The notes under the pieces were generated by a model that was not told the origin of the DNA, did not search any database, and was given only the letters and a program-made list of their open reading frames with translations. Both the position numbers and the translations under genes were made by a program. Shown here in pieces: positions 9,676 to 19,200 of a DNA stretch of 64,000 nt. Origin of the DNA: Mycobacterium sp. Aquia_216 (GTDB taxonomy: Bacteria; Actinomycetota; Actinomycetes; Mycobacteriales; Mycobacteriaceae); the NCBI RefSeq assembly GCF_026723865.1, contig NZ_CP113529.1:1798001-1862000 (forward strand). Reading direction: 5' to 3'. Position 1 is the first letter of the stretch. Each line of letters begins with the position of its first letter.

Positions 9676-9748
9676 TTGCGGAAGGGGCCAACGTGACGAT
9701 GGTCGCCGCCCCATCTGTTAGGCCACGACGCGTCGGGGCCGCCGGGTG

Positions 9749-10822
9749 CTACTCGTGACGTCCTCGCGTGCGGCGCAGGTATCGTCCGCGTCTGATGTCC
9801 TTCTTTTCAGCGGCCTCGTTCTTCTCGACGACGCGCGTGTCTTTTGGAGGAAGCTGCAATTCTCGTTCGGCGCCAATCCCTGCCTGCAGCTGTCGCCCCC
9901 GTTCGAGTTCTGCGTCGAGTTCAGCGCCGAACAACAGAGCCAGATTGGTTATCCAGAGCCACAGCAAGAACACGATGATGCCGGCGAGTGCGCCGTAAGT
10001 CTTGTTGTAGCTGCCGAAATCGCTGACGTAGAAGCCGAATCCGACTGAGGCGAGCGTCCATATCATAATGGCGATCGTCGAACCGACGCTGAGCCAGCGA
10101 AACTTCGGCTGGCGCACGTTCGGGGTGACGTAGTACAGGATCGCCACCACCAGCGTGACCAGGACCAGGATCATGGGCCATTTGGCAATGGACCAGGTCA
10201 TCTGAGCGGCATGACCGAGCCCGATCGCACTTCCGACGGCCTGAGTGAGCGAGCCACTGATCGCGAGCATGAACGCCACCGCCGCTGCCAGGATCAAGGC
10301 TGCCACGGTGAGCGCCAGTTGCATCGGGCGCAGCTTCCAGAAGGGCCGGCCCTCGGCAATCCCGTAGACACGATTCATTGCCCGTCCAAACGCGCCGATA
10401 TATCCCGACGCCGACCACAGCGCCCCCAGAATGCTGAAGACCAGCGCGAAACCTGCCGAACGGCTGTCCACGATCTGCTCGATGGGCTGGCGGAGCATGT
10501 CGACTGCCGAGGCGGGGACGACAACGCCCGCCGCGTCCAGCAAGGCGTTGGTGGTGCGCCGGCCTTCGCCGAACACACCGAGCAGCGACACCATCACGAG
10601 CAGCGCCGGAAATACGGACAACACCCCGTAGTACGTCAGCGCGGCGGCCAGATCGGTGCATTGATCATTGGTGACTTCGCGGGCGGTCTTTCGCAGCACG
10701 TAGAACCATGAAGCCCTGGTCAAGTCGTCCGGGGACTCCGGCTTGCTCGGGTCGTCAGGGTCGGGCGCTCGCTTCCTGCGCTCGGTGAGTGCATCTTCCG
10801 TTTCGCCGGTGGCCATATCCAT
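9749..10822 (-). CDS. YihY/UPF0761 (RNase BN-like) inner-membrane protein
   Basis: About 357 residues from ATG 10822 (MDMATGETEDAL; ATG 10816 is the alternative). A hydrophilic Pro/Asp-rich N-terminus is followed by about six membrane helices. The family hallmarks LTYYGVLSVFPALLVMVSLLG and, near the end, YGALAGIIVFLLWLWITN are present. The C-terminus is an Arg/Lys/Glu-rich cytoplasmic tail. Despite the historical name RNase BN, these membrane proteins have no demonstrated nuclease activity; their role is unknown. It is downstream of, and on the same strand as, the phosphotransferase gene, with a 148-bp gap. Confidence 0.88.
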   Translation of the reverse strand: MDMATGETEDALTERRKRAPDPDDPSKPESPDDLTRASWFYVLRKTAREVTNDQCTDLAAALTYYGVLSVFPALLVMVSLLGVFGEGRRTTNALLDAAGVVVPASAVDMLRQPIEQIVDSRSAGFALVFSILGALWSASGYIGAFGRAMNRVYGIAEGRPFWKLRPMQLALTVAALILAAAVAFMLAISGSLTQAVGSAIGLGHAAQMTWSIAKWPMILVLVTLVVAILYYVTPNVRQPKFRWLSVGSTIAIMIWTLASVGFGFYVSDFGSYNKTYGALAGIIVFLLWLWITNLALLFGAELDAELERGRQLQAGIGAERELQLPPKDTRVVEKNEAAEKKDIRRGRYLRRTRGRHE

Positions 10823-10970
10823 CGGTTCCCGCCAGCTAATAGATCCACACGCAACCTGGGATCGCAACGTTCGGAGAGGACAGCCCGGTAGACCCTTCTG
10901 GCTGCGCGCCGTCCCCGCAGCTGCGGAGACGATCGAGACGCTCTTTCCGGGCCGGTTGAAGACTCCGCGG

Positions 10971-11996
10971 TCAGACGCCGAGCAGCGAGAGCACGTTGTG
11001 GTCGAGCACAGCCTGGGCAAATCGGATGCTCATCGCATCGCGGATCTCGGCCGGCTGCATCGCCTCGGGTGTCAGGGCGTAGATGATTCCGTACAGGGCG
11101 TGGCGACGATAGGCGTCCCACGCGACGTCGAACGTCTCCGCGGCAGACCCGCGCGCCGCAAGGTAGGAGCGGAGCAGGCGCTCCTCGGCGCTGCGCCGGT
11201 CCTCGCTGCTGAGCGCCCCGATCAGGAAGAATGCGACGTCGTGGTAGGCGTCACCGCGTCCGGCGAACTGCCAGTCGAGAAAGCGTGGCTCGCCGGCCGC
11301 GTCGAGGTAGACGTTCGTGAGGTTCGCGTCGCCGTGGATGAAACGGCGCGGCCTGCGGTCCTCGTCGGCCCACATGGCCTGGAACCCTGCGAGGAGGCGC
11401 TCGCGGCTCGTCAGCACTCGGCCGACCGCGCCATGCAGATTGTCGGTGCGCCCGTCGCGCTGCTCCGCGGCCAGTGCATACGCCATCGGCCGGTAGTGAG
11501 GCGGGGCGTCGAGCCAGTCCACATCGAGATCGGTCCGCGCGTGCCAGCGGGCGAGCAGCTCGAGGGCCGCGCCCACCTGGTCCACCGAAAGCGGCTGGCG
11601 CGCATCGCAGAAGGCCGCTCCCTGGGTGGCGAGGTCGTCGAGGATCACGATCCCCTGGCCCGAGTCGTCGTCGACCCCGGCGAAGTGACAGGCGCTCAGG
11701 CCCTCACCCAGCAGCGGCGCGACGTCGCGGTAGAAGCGTGCCTCGGCCTGGTACCCGGGCGCCATGAAGGCGAGCATCTCGGGCACGAACCCACCCTTGA
11801 CGCACAGACGCGACGGCAACTCGTCGCCACCGGACGCGTAGACGACGTCGAGCATCACCTTCGTCGCGGTACCCCATACGACGCCCGTCGTCGAGGCGGC
11901 CCGGACCCGTACCTCGCGGCCCGGGGTCGACATGCTCGCCCCGAGCCATTCCGGCGTGATCTGCTCGACCTGCAGCGGCAGTGCGGCGCTCGGCAT
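10971..11996 (-). CDS. Phosphotransferase, APH/choline-kinase fold
   Basis: 341-residue kinase-like protein. The Brenner-type catalytic loop reads RFIHGDANLTNVYLD (HGDxxxxN) and the metal-binding Asp follows in PRFLDWQFAGRGD, the signature of the aminoglycoside phosphotransferase superfamily. ATG 11996 has GGGAG at a spacing of 8 bp; the frame extends upstream to 12041 without a good site. Such proteins phosphorylate small hydroxyl-bearing molecules or remain of unknown substrate; in mycobacteria most are not antibiotic kinases. Located 25 bp after the membrane-protein gene and, with it, downstream of a TetR gene, suggesting a three-gene unit. Confidence 0.85.
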   Translation of the reverse strand: MPSAALPLQVEQITPEWLGASMSTPGREVRVRAASTTGVVWGTATKVMLDVVYASGGDELPSRLCVKGGFVPEMLAFMAPGYQAEARFYRDVAPLLGEGLSACHFAGVDDDSGQGIVILDDLATQGAAFCDARQPLSVDQVGAALELLARWHARTDLDVDWLDAPPHYRPMAYALAAEQRDGRTDNLHGAVGRVLTSRERLLAGFQAMWADEDRRPRRFIHGDANLTNVYLDAAGEPRFLDWQFAGRGDAYHDVAFFLIGALSSEDRRSAEERLLRSYLAARGSAAETFDVAWDAYRRHALYGIIYALTPEAMQPAEIRDAMSIRFAQAVLDHNVLSLLGV

Positions 11997-12021
11997 CAGT
12001 CGCTCCCGGCCTTGTACGTAA

Positions 12022-12855
12022 TCACCCGCGCGAGGGAACACCGACCGGCTCGCGGGTCCCCGAGTCGCGGGCCGCGATCTCGGCGCGCAGCCGAGCGAAC
12101 TCAGCGATCACCGCCGGGTCGGTGATTTGCTCGGCCGGGGGCTCGGCGGCCTCCCGGACGATCGCCTTCCACGTCAGCGGTGTCATCACGATCACCCAGG
12201 AGAAGAAGGTGACCGTGGGGATCCACCAGGGGATCAGGCCGTTGTATGCGATCAGCCCGTGCTTGGCGAAGAACGCCAGGACGCCGGGGAGGAAGGAGCA
12301 GCCGACGAAGACGCTGAAATAGCCGGTCCAGCGCGGAAATACGGGATTGGCACGTCTGTCGGTCAGGATCGCCGCCGCTGCGGCAAAGCACCAGACCTCG
12401 AAGCTGGTGCCCGGAATCGTCCAGAGCAGCCAGAACAGGTCGTTGAGCAGTCGAATGCTCTCGCCCGACACCGTGTCCGGGCGGAACGCGGCGAGTCCGC
12501 CCGCCAGACAGAGCATCACGCCGTTGATGCACGCCGTCACGGCGCACGCCATCTGGATGTGGAACAGGATCGGGTGCTCCGGCGAAGCCCGACGCGTCTG
12601 CGTCGCCACGGCGGCCCCCCAGGTGATCATCAAGGCGGCGCCGAACACCACCATGGCCATCCCGATGCGGATGCCGGTGGCGTGTGCCTGGTACGACGCG
12701 ACGACCGCCGCGACGCTCTTCTCGGGACTGTTCACCGGGATCATGCGTGCGAAGAGGATCACGCCGAAGCCGTAGAGCGCGGCCAGGGCTGGCCCGGTTG
12801 CCACGCACACCAGCTGAATCCTGCGTCCCATCGCAACCGTCGCGTTCGAGCTCAC
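12022..12855 (-). CDS. Multi-pass membrane protein, unknown function
   Basis: 277 residues with six or so hydrophobic segments (near 12-32, 50-72, 85-112, 130-155, 175-195, 205-225) and a hydrophilic C-terminal tail rich in Arg/Glu. ATG at 12855. No recognisable catalytic motif; the sequence resembles conserved hypothetical membrane proteins of mycobacteria. It sits between the TetR gene (19 bp upstream) and the phosphotransferase gene, all on the minus strand, so it is probably controlled by that TetR protein. Confidence 0.75.
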   Translation of the reverse strand: MSSNATVAMGRRIQLVCVATGPALAALYGFGVILFARMIPVNSPEKSVAAVVASYQAHATGIRIGMAMVVFGAALMITWGAAVATQTRRASPEHPILFHIQMACAVTACINGVMLCLAGGLAAFRPDTVSGESIRLLNDLFWLLWTIPGTSFEVWCFAAAAAILTDRRANPVFPRWTGYFSVFVGCSFLPGVLAFFAKHGLIAYNGLIPWWIPTVTFFSWVIVMTPLTWKAIVREAAEPPAEQITDPAVIAEFARLRAEIAARDSGTREPVGVPSRG

Positions 12856-12874
12856 GGCATGAGACTATAGGCGA

Positions 12875-13507
12875 TTATGCGCCTTGTGTCGAATCTGCAT
12901 CATATGTCGCACGTTTTCCCAGCCCGGCAGCTGCCAGGAAGTCGAACCCGGTGTCGATCGTCTCGCGGACGGTCAGGCCACTGGCGCGCCGCATGAGCAG
13001 CGCGGAGCGCGTGACCCCGATCATCGCCGTCGCGATTACGTAGCAGCGGATGTCGGACTCCGGATCGAACCCCCAAGCCTCGGCGAAGAATCGTGCGATC
13101 TCGTGCTCCCAGTCGAGCATCATCGCCGTGAACCGAGCCTGCAGCGCGGGGTCACTGGTCCATACCTGAACGTGAGCGGCCACGAGTTCGTCATCTGACT
13201 CCTCGAAGCTGGCCATCGTGCCGGTCAGTACGTCCCGCGCGACCGACCACGGGTCCTCCGTCGGGAGCGCCTGGCGGAATCGCTCGCGCGCGAGCCCGAA
13301 GAGCTCGAGGATGTCGCCCATCGCGACGTCCTCTTTGCTGGCGAAGATGCGATGAAACGTCGCCCGGTGGAAATCTGCGGCCTCGGCGATCTCCTCGACG
13401 GTGGTGGCTTCGAACCCCCGCTCGAGGAACAGGTCGAGCGCGGCCTTGGTCAGCGCGCGACGCGTCTGCGCCTTCTTGCGCTCTCGGCGGCTGGTCGGTT
13501 CGGCCAT
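12875..13507 (-). CDS. TetR-family transcriptional regulator
   Basis: 210 residues. The N-terminal DNA-binding domain is clear: RRALTKAALDLFLERGFEAT, then VEEIAEAADFHRATFHRIF, matching the TetR helix-turn-helix. The C-terminal ligand domain is all-helical and not assignable. ATG 13507 is chosen; a GTG three bases upstream is possible. First gene of a likely operon with the membrane protein and the phosphotransferase, which it probably represses. The 256-bp region upstream, towards the glutathione peroxidase gene, shows no other gene. Confidence 0.88.
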   Translation of the reverse strand: MAEPTSRRERKKAQTRRALTKAALDLFLERGFEATTVEEIAEAADFHRATFHRIFASKEDVAMGDILELFGLARERFRQALPTEDPWSVARDVLTGTMASFEESDDELVAAHVQVWTSDPALQARFTAMMLDWEHEIARFFAEAWGFDPESDIRCYVIATAMIGVTRSALLMRRASGLTVRETIDTGFDFLAAAGLGKRATYDADSTQGA

Positions 13508-13766
13508 CACAGCACCATACGGCGTCGAGCAGTCGGTGTACCCGCGTCAACGCCTGCACCCGAGCGCAATAGGATTCGGCGCGAATATGAGTCAGTGAAC
13601 ACGGCCGGGACGCGAGCGCGCGGTGATTCGCCTAATGCGCTATTCGGTGGCTGGCTATCGATAAGGACGATTATCCATCGCATACGACTATCGGAAAGGC
13701 GCGCCAATCATCCAGTGATGAATCGAATGGCCCTCGAGAACTTTCCGGGGGCCATTTTCGTGCCGC

Positions 13767-14255
13767 CTATCGCGGCAGTACGGCCTCAATGGCGGTGATG
13801 ACTTCCGGGGCGTCGGGCGCGGTGCGGGGCCGGAATCGGTTGACTACCTCGCCGTCGGGGGAGAGCAGGAATTTCTCGAAGTTCCATTGGATGTCGCCCG
13901 CTCCGCCCTCGGCATCGGCGGCCTTGGTCAACTCGCTGTACAGCGGGTGGCGGTCATCGCCGTTGACGTCGGTCTTCGCCAGCAGCGGGAACGTCACTCC
14001 GTAGGTCGTCGAGCAGAACTCCTGGATCTCGTCGGCCGTGCCCGGCTCCTGGCCCATGAACTGGTTGCACGGGACGCCGACGACCGTCAGGCCACGGTCG
14101 CCATAGTCCTTGGCCAGTTTCTCCAGCGCCGTGTACTGCGGCGTCAGCCCGCATTTGGAAGCTACGTTGACGACTAGCGTTGCGCCGTCTGACAATTCGG
14201 CCAGCGTGGTCGATTTGCCGTCGAGGGTGATCAGGGCGATGTCTTTGAGGGTCAC
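13767..14255 (-). CDS. Glutathione peroxidase-family thiol peroxidase
   Basis: 162-residue thioredoxin-fold peroxidase reducing peroxides. The catalytic cysteine is Cys35 in VASKCGLTPQY, with Gln in VPCNQFMGQEPG and Trp in WNFEKFLLSPDG completing the catalytic tetrad. The second Cys in VPCNQF and another in IQEFCSTTYG are positioned as in thioredoxin-dependent members of the family. There is no in-frame UGA, so it is a Cys not Sec enzyme. Mycobacteria lack glutathione, so thioredoxin or mycoredoxin is the likely reductant. Full length for the family. Confidence 0.93.
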   Translation of the reverse strand: MTLKDIALITLDGKSTTLAELSDGATLVVNVASKCGLTPQYTALEKLAKDYGDRGLTVVGVPCNQFMGQEPGTADEIQEFCSTTYGVTFPLLAKTDVNGDDRHPLYSELTKAADAEGGAGDIQWNFEKFLLSPDGEVVNRFRPRTAPDAPEVITAIEAVLPR

Positions 14256-14404
14256 GCGATGACGCTAACAGGCCGTCGGCAGCCTGCTGTGGGGCGACGA
14301 CCAAGGAATGCGGCCGTTCGCCGCCAGTCAGAAGTGGGTAAACGACCCGGTAGCGCGCGGAGCGTCAACTTTGTCAACAGGTCGCTAGTCGGAAGGCGGA
14401 TCGC

Positions 14405-14716
14405 ATGGGTAGTCACGAAGGTGGCCGGTGGGACATCGAAATTGAGAACAACGCGGTGCATGTTGAGCGCATCTCTGACAGCGACGAGCAGGTATTCGAA
14501 GATTTTTTGTCATCCGAGGAGGCCCGCAACCTAGCGGGGCTTTTGACGAAATTCGCCGACAAGCTCGACGAGTCCGAGGGCTCCGATAGCTCCGACGATG
14601 AATCAGACGACTCCGACGAAAAATCAGACGACTCCGACGACGAATCAGACGACTCCGACGAAAAATCCAAAAAGTCCGACGAATCTGACAAATCCGATAA
14701 GTCGGATAACGCCTAG
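14405..14716 (+). CDS. Small acidic protein with Ser/Asp-repeat tail
   Basis: 103 residues. Residues 1-52 form a compact-looking, probably conserved domain (RWDIEIENNAVHVERI, then ARNLAGLLTKFADKL). From about residue 55 the sequence is almost entirely Ser, Asp, Glu and Lys in SDDSDEK-like repeats, ending SDKSDKSDNA. The tail is intrinsically disordered, strongly charged and a likely phosphorylation or cation-binding segment. GGAAGG lies about 10 bp before the ATG. I do not recognise the N-terminal domain. No neighbour gives a functional clue; it is the last gene before the NRPS locus. Confidence 0.75.
   Translation: MGSHEGGRWDIEIENNAVHVERISDSDEQVFEDFLSSEEARNLAGLLTKFADKLDESEGSDSSDDESDDSDEKSDDSDDESDDSDEKSKKSDESDKSDKSDNA
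14601..14663 (+). repeat. Three tandem 21-bp units coding the Ser/Asp tail
   Basis: Three consecutive copies of a 21-bp unit beginning AATCAGACGACTCCGACGA and differing only in the last two bases (AA or CG). Each encodes SDDSDE plus one variable residue. Partial copies flank the block on both sides. The codon-level identity implies recent slippage or unequal recombination. Confidence 0.9.
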
Positions 14717-15110
14717 CAACACGCAGAGACGGGCCGGCTCAGGCGATTGTCCGGGCTGACGAGTCCTCAGTCCGTGACGCCCGCGGCGAAGCCGGACGGC
14801 TCGGCGGGTAGCTGGCCGACAAGCGTTTGCCCCGTCCGGACGAGGTGCCGGCCGATTGCGGTTGGCCACGGCCGCCCCTGGCCTGCGCGATCTGGTCGGC
14901 CGGCATTCGCCCAGCGCGGAGAAGAAGACGCCGGCATCTCGTCGCCGGATCATCGGCACCGGGTCCGACCGGCGTCTGACCTGGCGGAGTAGTCCAGCAA
15001 CCGCCCCGGTTCCACAACTTAGGGGAGGCTAACGTAAGCTCCTCAAGGCGGCGCTCGGAGCAAAGTGCATAGCCCGCCGGCCAGCCGCGAACAGTTAGGG
15101 GGTTTCCTCA
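14717..15110. other. Intergenic region upstream of the formyltransferase/NRPS locus
   Basis: No frame here looks like a gene: all are short and compositionally unlike the neighbours. The distal half holds the candidate IdeR box at 15019-15037 and the translation signals of the formyltransferase gene (GGGGG about 9 bp before the ATG). Confidence 0.6.
15019..15037 (+). promoter_or_regulatory. Candidate IdeR iron box upstream of the formyltransferase gene
   Basis: The sequence TTAGGGGAGGCTAACGTAA matches 16 of 19 positions of the mycobacterial IdeR consensus TTAGGTTAGGCTAACCTAA and keeps the central AGGCTAA core and both outer TTA/TAA ends. It lies 73 bp before the ATG of the formyltransferase gene, a normal distance for IdeR repression of siderophore genes. 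In M. smegmatis the exochelin gene fxbA is under IdeR control, which supports the reading. Binding itself is inferred from the match. Confidence 0.72.
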
Positions 15111-16070
15111 ATGCGCATCGTGTCGTTCGGGTTCCAAACCTGGGGGTACAAGACCCTGCAGGCGTTGATCAACCTGGATCACGAAGTGGTGCTTGCCGTG
15201 ACCCACCCTGCGAGCGAGGAATGTTACAAGGCGATCTGGTCTGCGCCGGTCGAAGAACTCGCACGCCAGCACGACATCCCAGTCCATTTCACTGGGCGGG
15301 TTGACGCCGAGACCATCGATTTGGTCAAGCGCGCTGAACCCGATGTCATCGTCGTCAATAGCTGGTACTACCGGATGCCGGAAGAGCTCTATGAGATTCC
15401 GCCGCACGGCACCCTGAACTTGCACGATTCGCTGCTTCCAAAGCTCACCGGGTTTTCCCCTGTCCTGTGGGCGTTGATCAGCGGCGAGTCTGAGGTCGGG
15501 TTGACCATCCATCGGATGGACGAGGGTCTGGACACCGGGGACATCCTGGTACAGCATTCGCTGCCGATCGGTCCCACCGATACCGGCACCGAGTTGGTCA
15601 TGCGAGGCATGGAGCTGATTCCAGGTGCGCTGGCCGAAGCGCTGAGCGCGCTGGAGTCCGGCACCGCGGTCTGGCGCCCGCAGAACAAGGCCGAACGGAC
15701 GTACTTCCACAAACGTGCGGAGCGCGACAGTTTGATCGACTGGAGCTGGCCGGCCGATGATCTCGAGCGATTCGTCCGCGCACTCTCCGACCCCTACCCC
15801 CGGGCGTTCGCCTATTACCGCGGTGAACGGATCGAGATCCTTGAGGCGCGCGTTTCCGACGCCCGTTACGGCGGTACGCAGGGCCGGGTCATGGTGCAGG
15901 AGGAAGGCGGCGCCGTGGTCTGCGGCCCCAATGCGTATCGAGGCTGCAACCACGGCCTGTTGATCACTCGCGTTCGCTCCTCGGACGGAGTCGAGTGCAG
16001 TGGGGACAAGTACTTTCGGCGCGGGGGCTACTTGGACACTCACCCATATTTCGGCCAACAGGATGGCTGA
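15111..16070 (+). CDS. Formyltransferase, FxbA/CchA-like
   Basis: 319 residues. Residues 1-190 are a formyl-tetrahydrofolate hydrolase/transferase fold and residues about 205-310 an Fmt-type C-terminal domain. The catalytic region reads NLHDSLLPKLTGFSPVLWAL (Asn103, His105), with DTGD at 141-144. In Met-tRNA formyltransferase the motif is N-I-H-P-S-L-L-P; the NLHDSLLP form and the shortened C-terminal domain are typical of siderophore enzymes that formylate the side-chain nitrogen of hydroxyornithine (FxbA, CchA). It probably transfers formyl from N10-formyl-THF to an NRPS precursor or residue. It lies downstream of the candidate iron box and 198 bp upstream of the NRPS gene on the same strand. 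The alternative is N-terminal formylation of the peptide. Confidence 0.85.
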   Translation: MRIVSFGFQTWGYKTLQALINLDHEVVLAVTHPASEECYKAIWSAPVEELARQHDIPVHFTGRVDAETIDLVKRAEPDVIVVNSWYYRMPEELYEIPPHGTLNLHDSLLPKLTGFSPVLWALISGESEVGLTIHRMDEGLDTGDILVQHSLPIGPTDTGTELVMRGMELIPGALAEALSALESGTAVWRPQNKAERTYFHKRAERDSLIDWSWPADDLERFVRALSDPYPRAFAYYRGERIEILEARVSDARYGGTQGRVMVQEEGGAVVCGPNAYRGCNHGLLITRVRSSDGVECSGDKYFRRGGYLDTHPYFGQQDG

Positions 16071-16268
16071 GGAGAGGCTGGCAGCGGGCCGTGCTGCCGG
16101 GTAGCGAACTGGCGCTGGGAGTCGGATGCAAAGCGTTGCCTGGGCACTTCCGCTAACGCGCGCAGCACTGGCGGATTTGGTCGGGCTCGCCTGTGACACA
16201 AGCCAACTCAACGATGCCAACGTTCCGGGCGCCAGCATCCCGGCCTAACCAGAGAGTTCGTCGTCGTC

Positions 16269-19200
16269 ATGCTCAACTACGGTACGCAACCAGACAAGCT
16301 GGGGCCGTTGACGGCCGCGCAGTGGTCGATATGGGCGGCGCAGCAACTCCTGCCCGACGTGCCGTACAACTTTGCCGGCTTTCTCGCACTCGATCACGAT
16401 GTCGACGCCGAGAAGCTCTTCGCCGCATGCGAATCGGCGGCCACCCGGTTCGGCTCACCGTGCGCACGGATATCCATCGATGATGGCGAACCGGTCTACG
16501 TGGTCGATCGTGCGCTCCCGCAAACCCTGGAGTGTGTCGACCTGCGTGCCGAGGCTGACCCGGTGGCCGCCGCGCGCAGCTGGATGGACAATGACTACCG
16601 GCAACCCGTTGATCTGCTCCACGACCGTCTGATAAACATTGCGCTGCTACGGATTACCGACGTTTTGTCGTACTTCTACTTGCGGACGCACCATGTTCTT
16701 CTAGACGGGTACGCGACCAACAGTTTCCTCCAGCACGTTGCGGACGTCTATTCCGGATCGCCCGCCGACACGGGTGAAATCGACTTCTCCGGGTTCGCGG
16801 CGATCCGTGACGCGGATCAGAAGTATCTGCAGTCGTCCCGCAGCGCTGCCGACGCCGAGTACTGGAAGACCGTCGTGCGCGGGCCACTGGAACTGACCGA
16901 CCTGGCGGGCACGCAGCGATGGGTGGCGCCGCGCCATCCGCTGGTGCGCGAAGTGGTGTGCCCGCAGCTATTGGCGGAGGACGGGCACGACTTGTTCGAC
17001 ATCGCCAGGGTCATCGCAACCCTGGCGGTCTTCATTTCGAAAACAACTGGACGCCAGGATGTCTCGTTGTCGCTACCGGTTTCGGCGCGCACCACCGCGG
17101 CGCTGAAGCGATCCGCGGGCATGGTGTCGAATCTCGTGCCACTCCTGATCCGTGTCGAAGACGGGGACACCATCGGCGCCGTGACCGATCGGGTCGCCCA
17201 GGCCGTGGTCGGTGCGTTGCGGCACCAACAATTCCGGCGCTGGCCGGACCTGGTAGCCGACGCGAACCGGCCAGACATGAACGTCGAGTTCGGCCAGACC
17301 ATCAACATTTTCGCCTTCGTGGCCCCGCTTCGGTTCGGGCCTTCGGAGGCAATCTGCAATGTCTTGACCACCTTCCCCATTCAAGACATCACCATCAATA
17401 TCTATCCGCGGCTGGGTGACACCTCACCGCGAATTCAGTTCGGGTGGAATCCGGATCGCTACACCGTCGACGAGATCGCCAGGCACATCACCCGTCTGGA
17501 ATTGCTGTTCGACCGCCTTTTGGTGGCGGATGCGTCGGCGGTGGTTGACGACGTGTCGCTGCTGGACCACGGCGAGCGTGATCTGGTGTTGTCCAGGTGG
17601 GCCGGCGCCGGTGTGGGCGCACCGGTGGGGGTGGCGCCTCAGTTGTTGGCCGCGGCGGTGGCCGCCGACCCCGACAGGACTGCGGTCGTCGACGGTGCCC
17701 GAAGCCTGTCGTATCGCGAGATTGATGAGTCGTCGACGCGGTTGGCTCGGCTGCTGATCGAAGCCGGTGTGGGCCCGGAGCGCGCGGTGGGCGTCGCGAT
17801 GGACCGATCTGCCGAATTGGTGGTGGCGTGGTGGGCGGTGCTCAAGGCCGGCGGGGTGTACGTACCGCTGGATCGAGCTCATCCGGTTGAGCGGATCGCC
17901 ACGATGTTGGACACCGTGGGAGCGGTCTGCGTGTTGACCAGTGGGCGCGACACCGTGGCCGGGGTCGGGGCGCGCCCGGTGGTGGACGTCGACGGTCTGG
18001 ATCTGTCCGGGCGGAGCGCGGAGCCGATTACCGATGCCGACCGGGTGGCTCCGCTGGGGGTGGGCAACACCGCCCATGTGATCTTCACGTCGGGGTCCAC
18101 CGGCGCCCCCAAAGGGGTGGCGGTCGACCACGCCGGCCTGCTGAGCGTCGCCGCGCTGCACAACGTCTTGGGGTTGGGCGAACAAACGCGGCTGCTGATG
18201 GAAGCCTCGCCCACCTTCGATGTCTCCGTCGGCGAGTGGTTGCTGGCGGTCGGTTCGCGGGCGGCGCTGGTCGTCGTGCCGCCGGACGCCTATGCCGGGG
18301 AGGCATTGACCGCCTTGCTGCAGGAGCAGCGGGTCAACGCGGCGGTGTTGACCCCTGCGGTGCTCTCGTCGCTGGATCGGACCCGGCTGGACGGGTTACG
18401 CGCCCTGATCACCACCGGGGAGGCCTGCCCGGCGGAGTTGGCATCCGCGTGGGCGCCGGGCCGGCGGATGTTCAACGCCTACGGCCCCACCGAGACCACC
18501 ATCTGGGCCACGTGCAGCGCGCCGCTGTCGGCGGGACAGCCGGTCAGCATCGGCTCACCGATCCCTGGGCTGTGTGCGTTGGTGCTCGACGCGCGGCTGG
18601 ACCCGGCGCCCGTCGGAGTGGTGGGCGAGCTGTATCTGGCCGGGCTCGCACTGGCGCGCGGCTACGTGGGCCGGGCCGACTTGACTGCGGAACGGTTCGT
18701 GGCCAACCCCTACGGCGGCGCGGGGGCACGGATGTACCGCACCGGAGACCTGGTGTGCTGGGGCGCTGATGGGCAACTGCGCTACCTCGGGCGGGCCGAC
18801 GGACAGGTCAAAATCCGCGGCCATCGCATCGAACCCGGTGAGGTACAAGCCGCCCTGGCCGCGCTCGAGGGCGTCAACGCAGCGGTGGTGACCACCCGCG
18901 AGGACCGCCCCGGCGACAAACGTCTGGTGGGCTATATCACCGGCACCGCTGATCCCGCCCAGACCCGCACCCAGCTCGGTGATCGACTGCCGGCCTACAT
19001 GGTCCCGTCCGCGGTGGTGGTCATCGATGCCCTGCCGTTAACGGCGAACGGCAAACTCGACATCAACGCCCTGCCCGCGCCCGAATACCGGGATGCCGAT
19101 CGCTACCGCGCGCCATCCAGCCTCGTCGAAGAGATGCTGGCCGGGATTTATGCCCAGGTTTTGGGGTTGGAGCGGGTCGGGGTCGACGACTCATTCTTTG

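Noticed and set aside
13767..14255. Selenocysteine version of the glutathione peroxidase
   Set aside because: The catalytic position is an ordinary Cys codon (residue 35) and there is no in-frame UGA.
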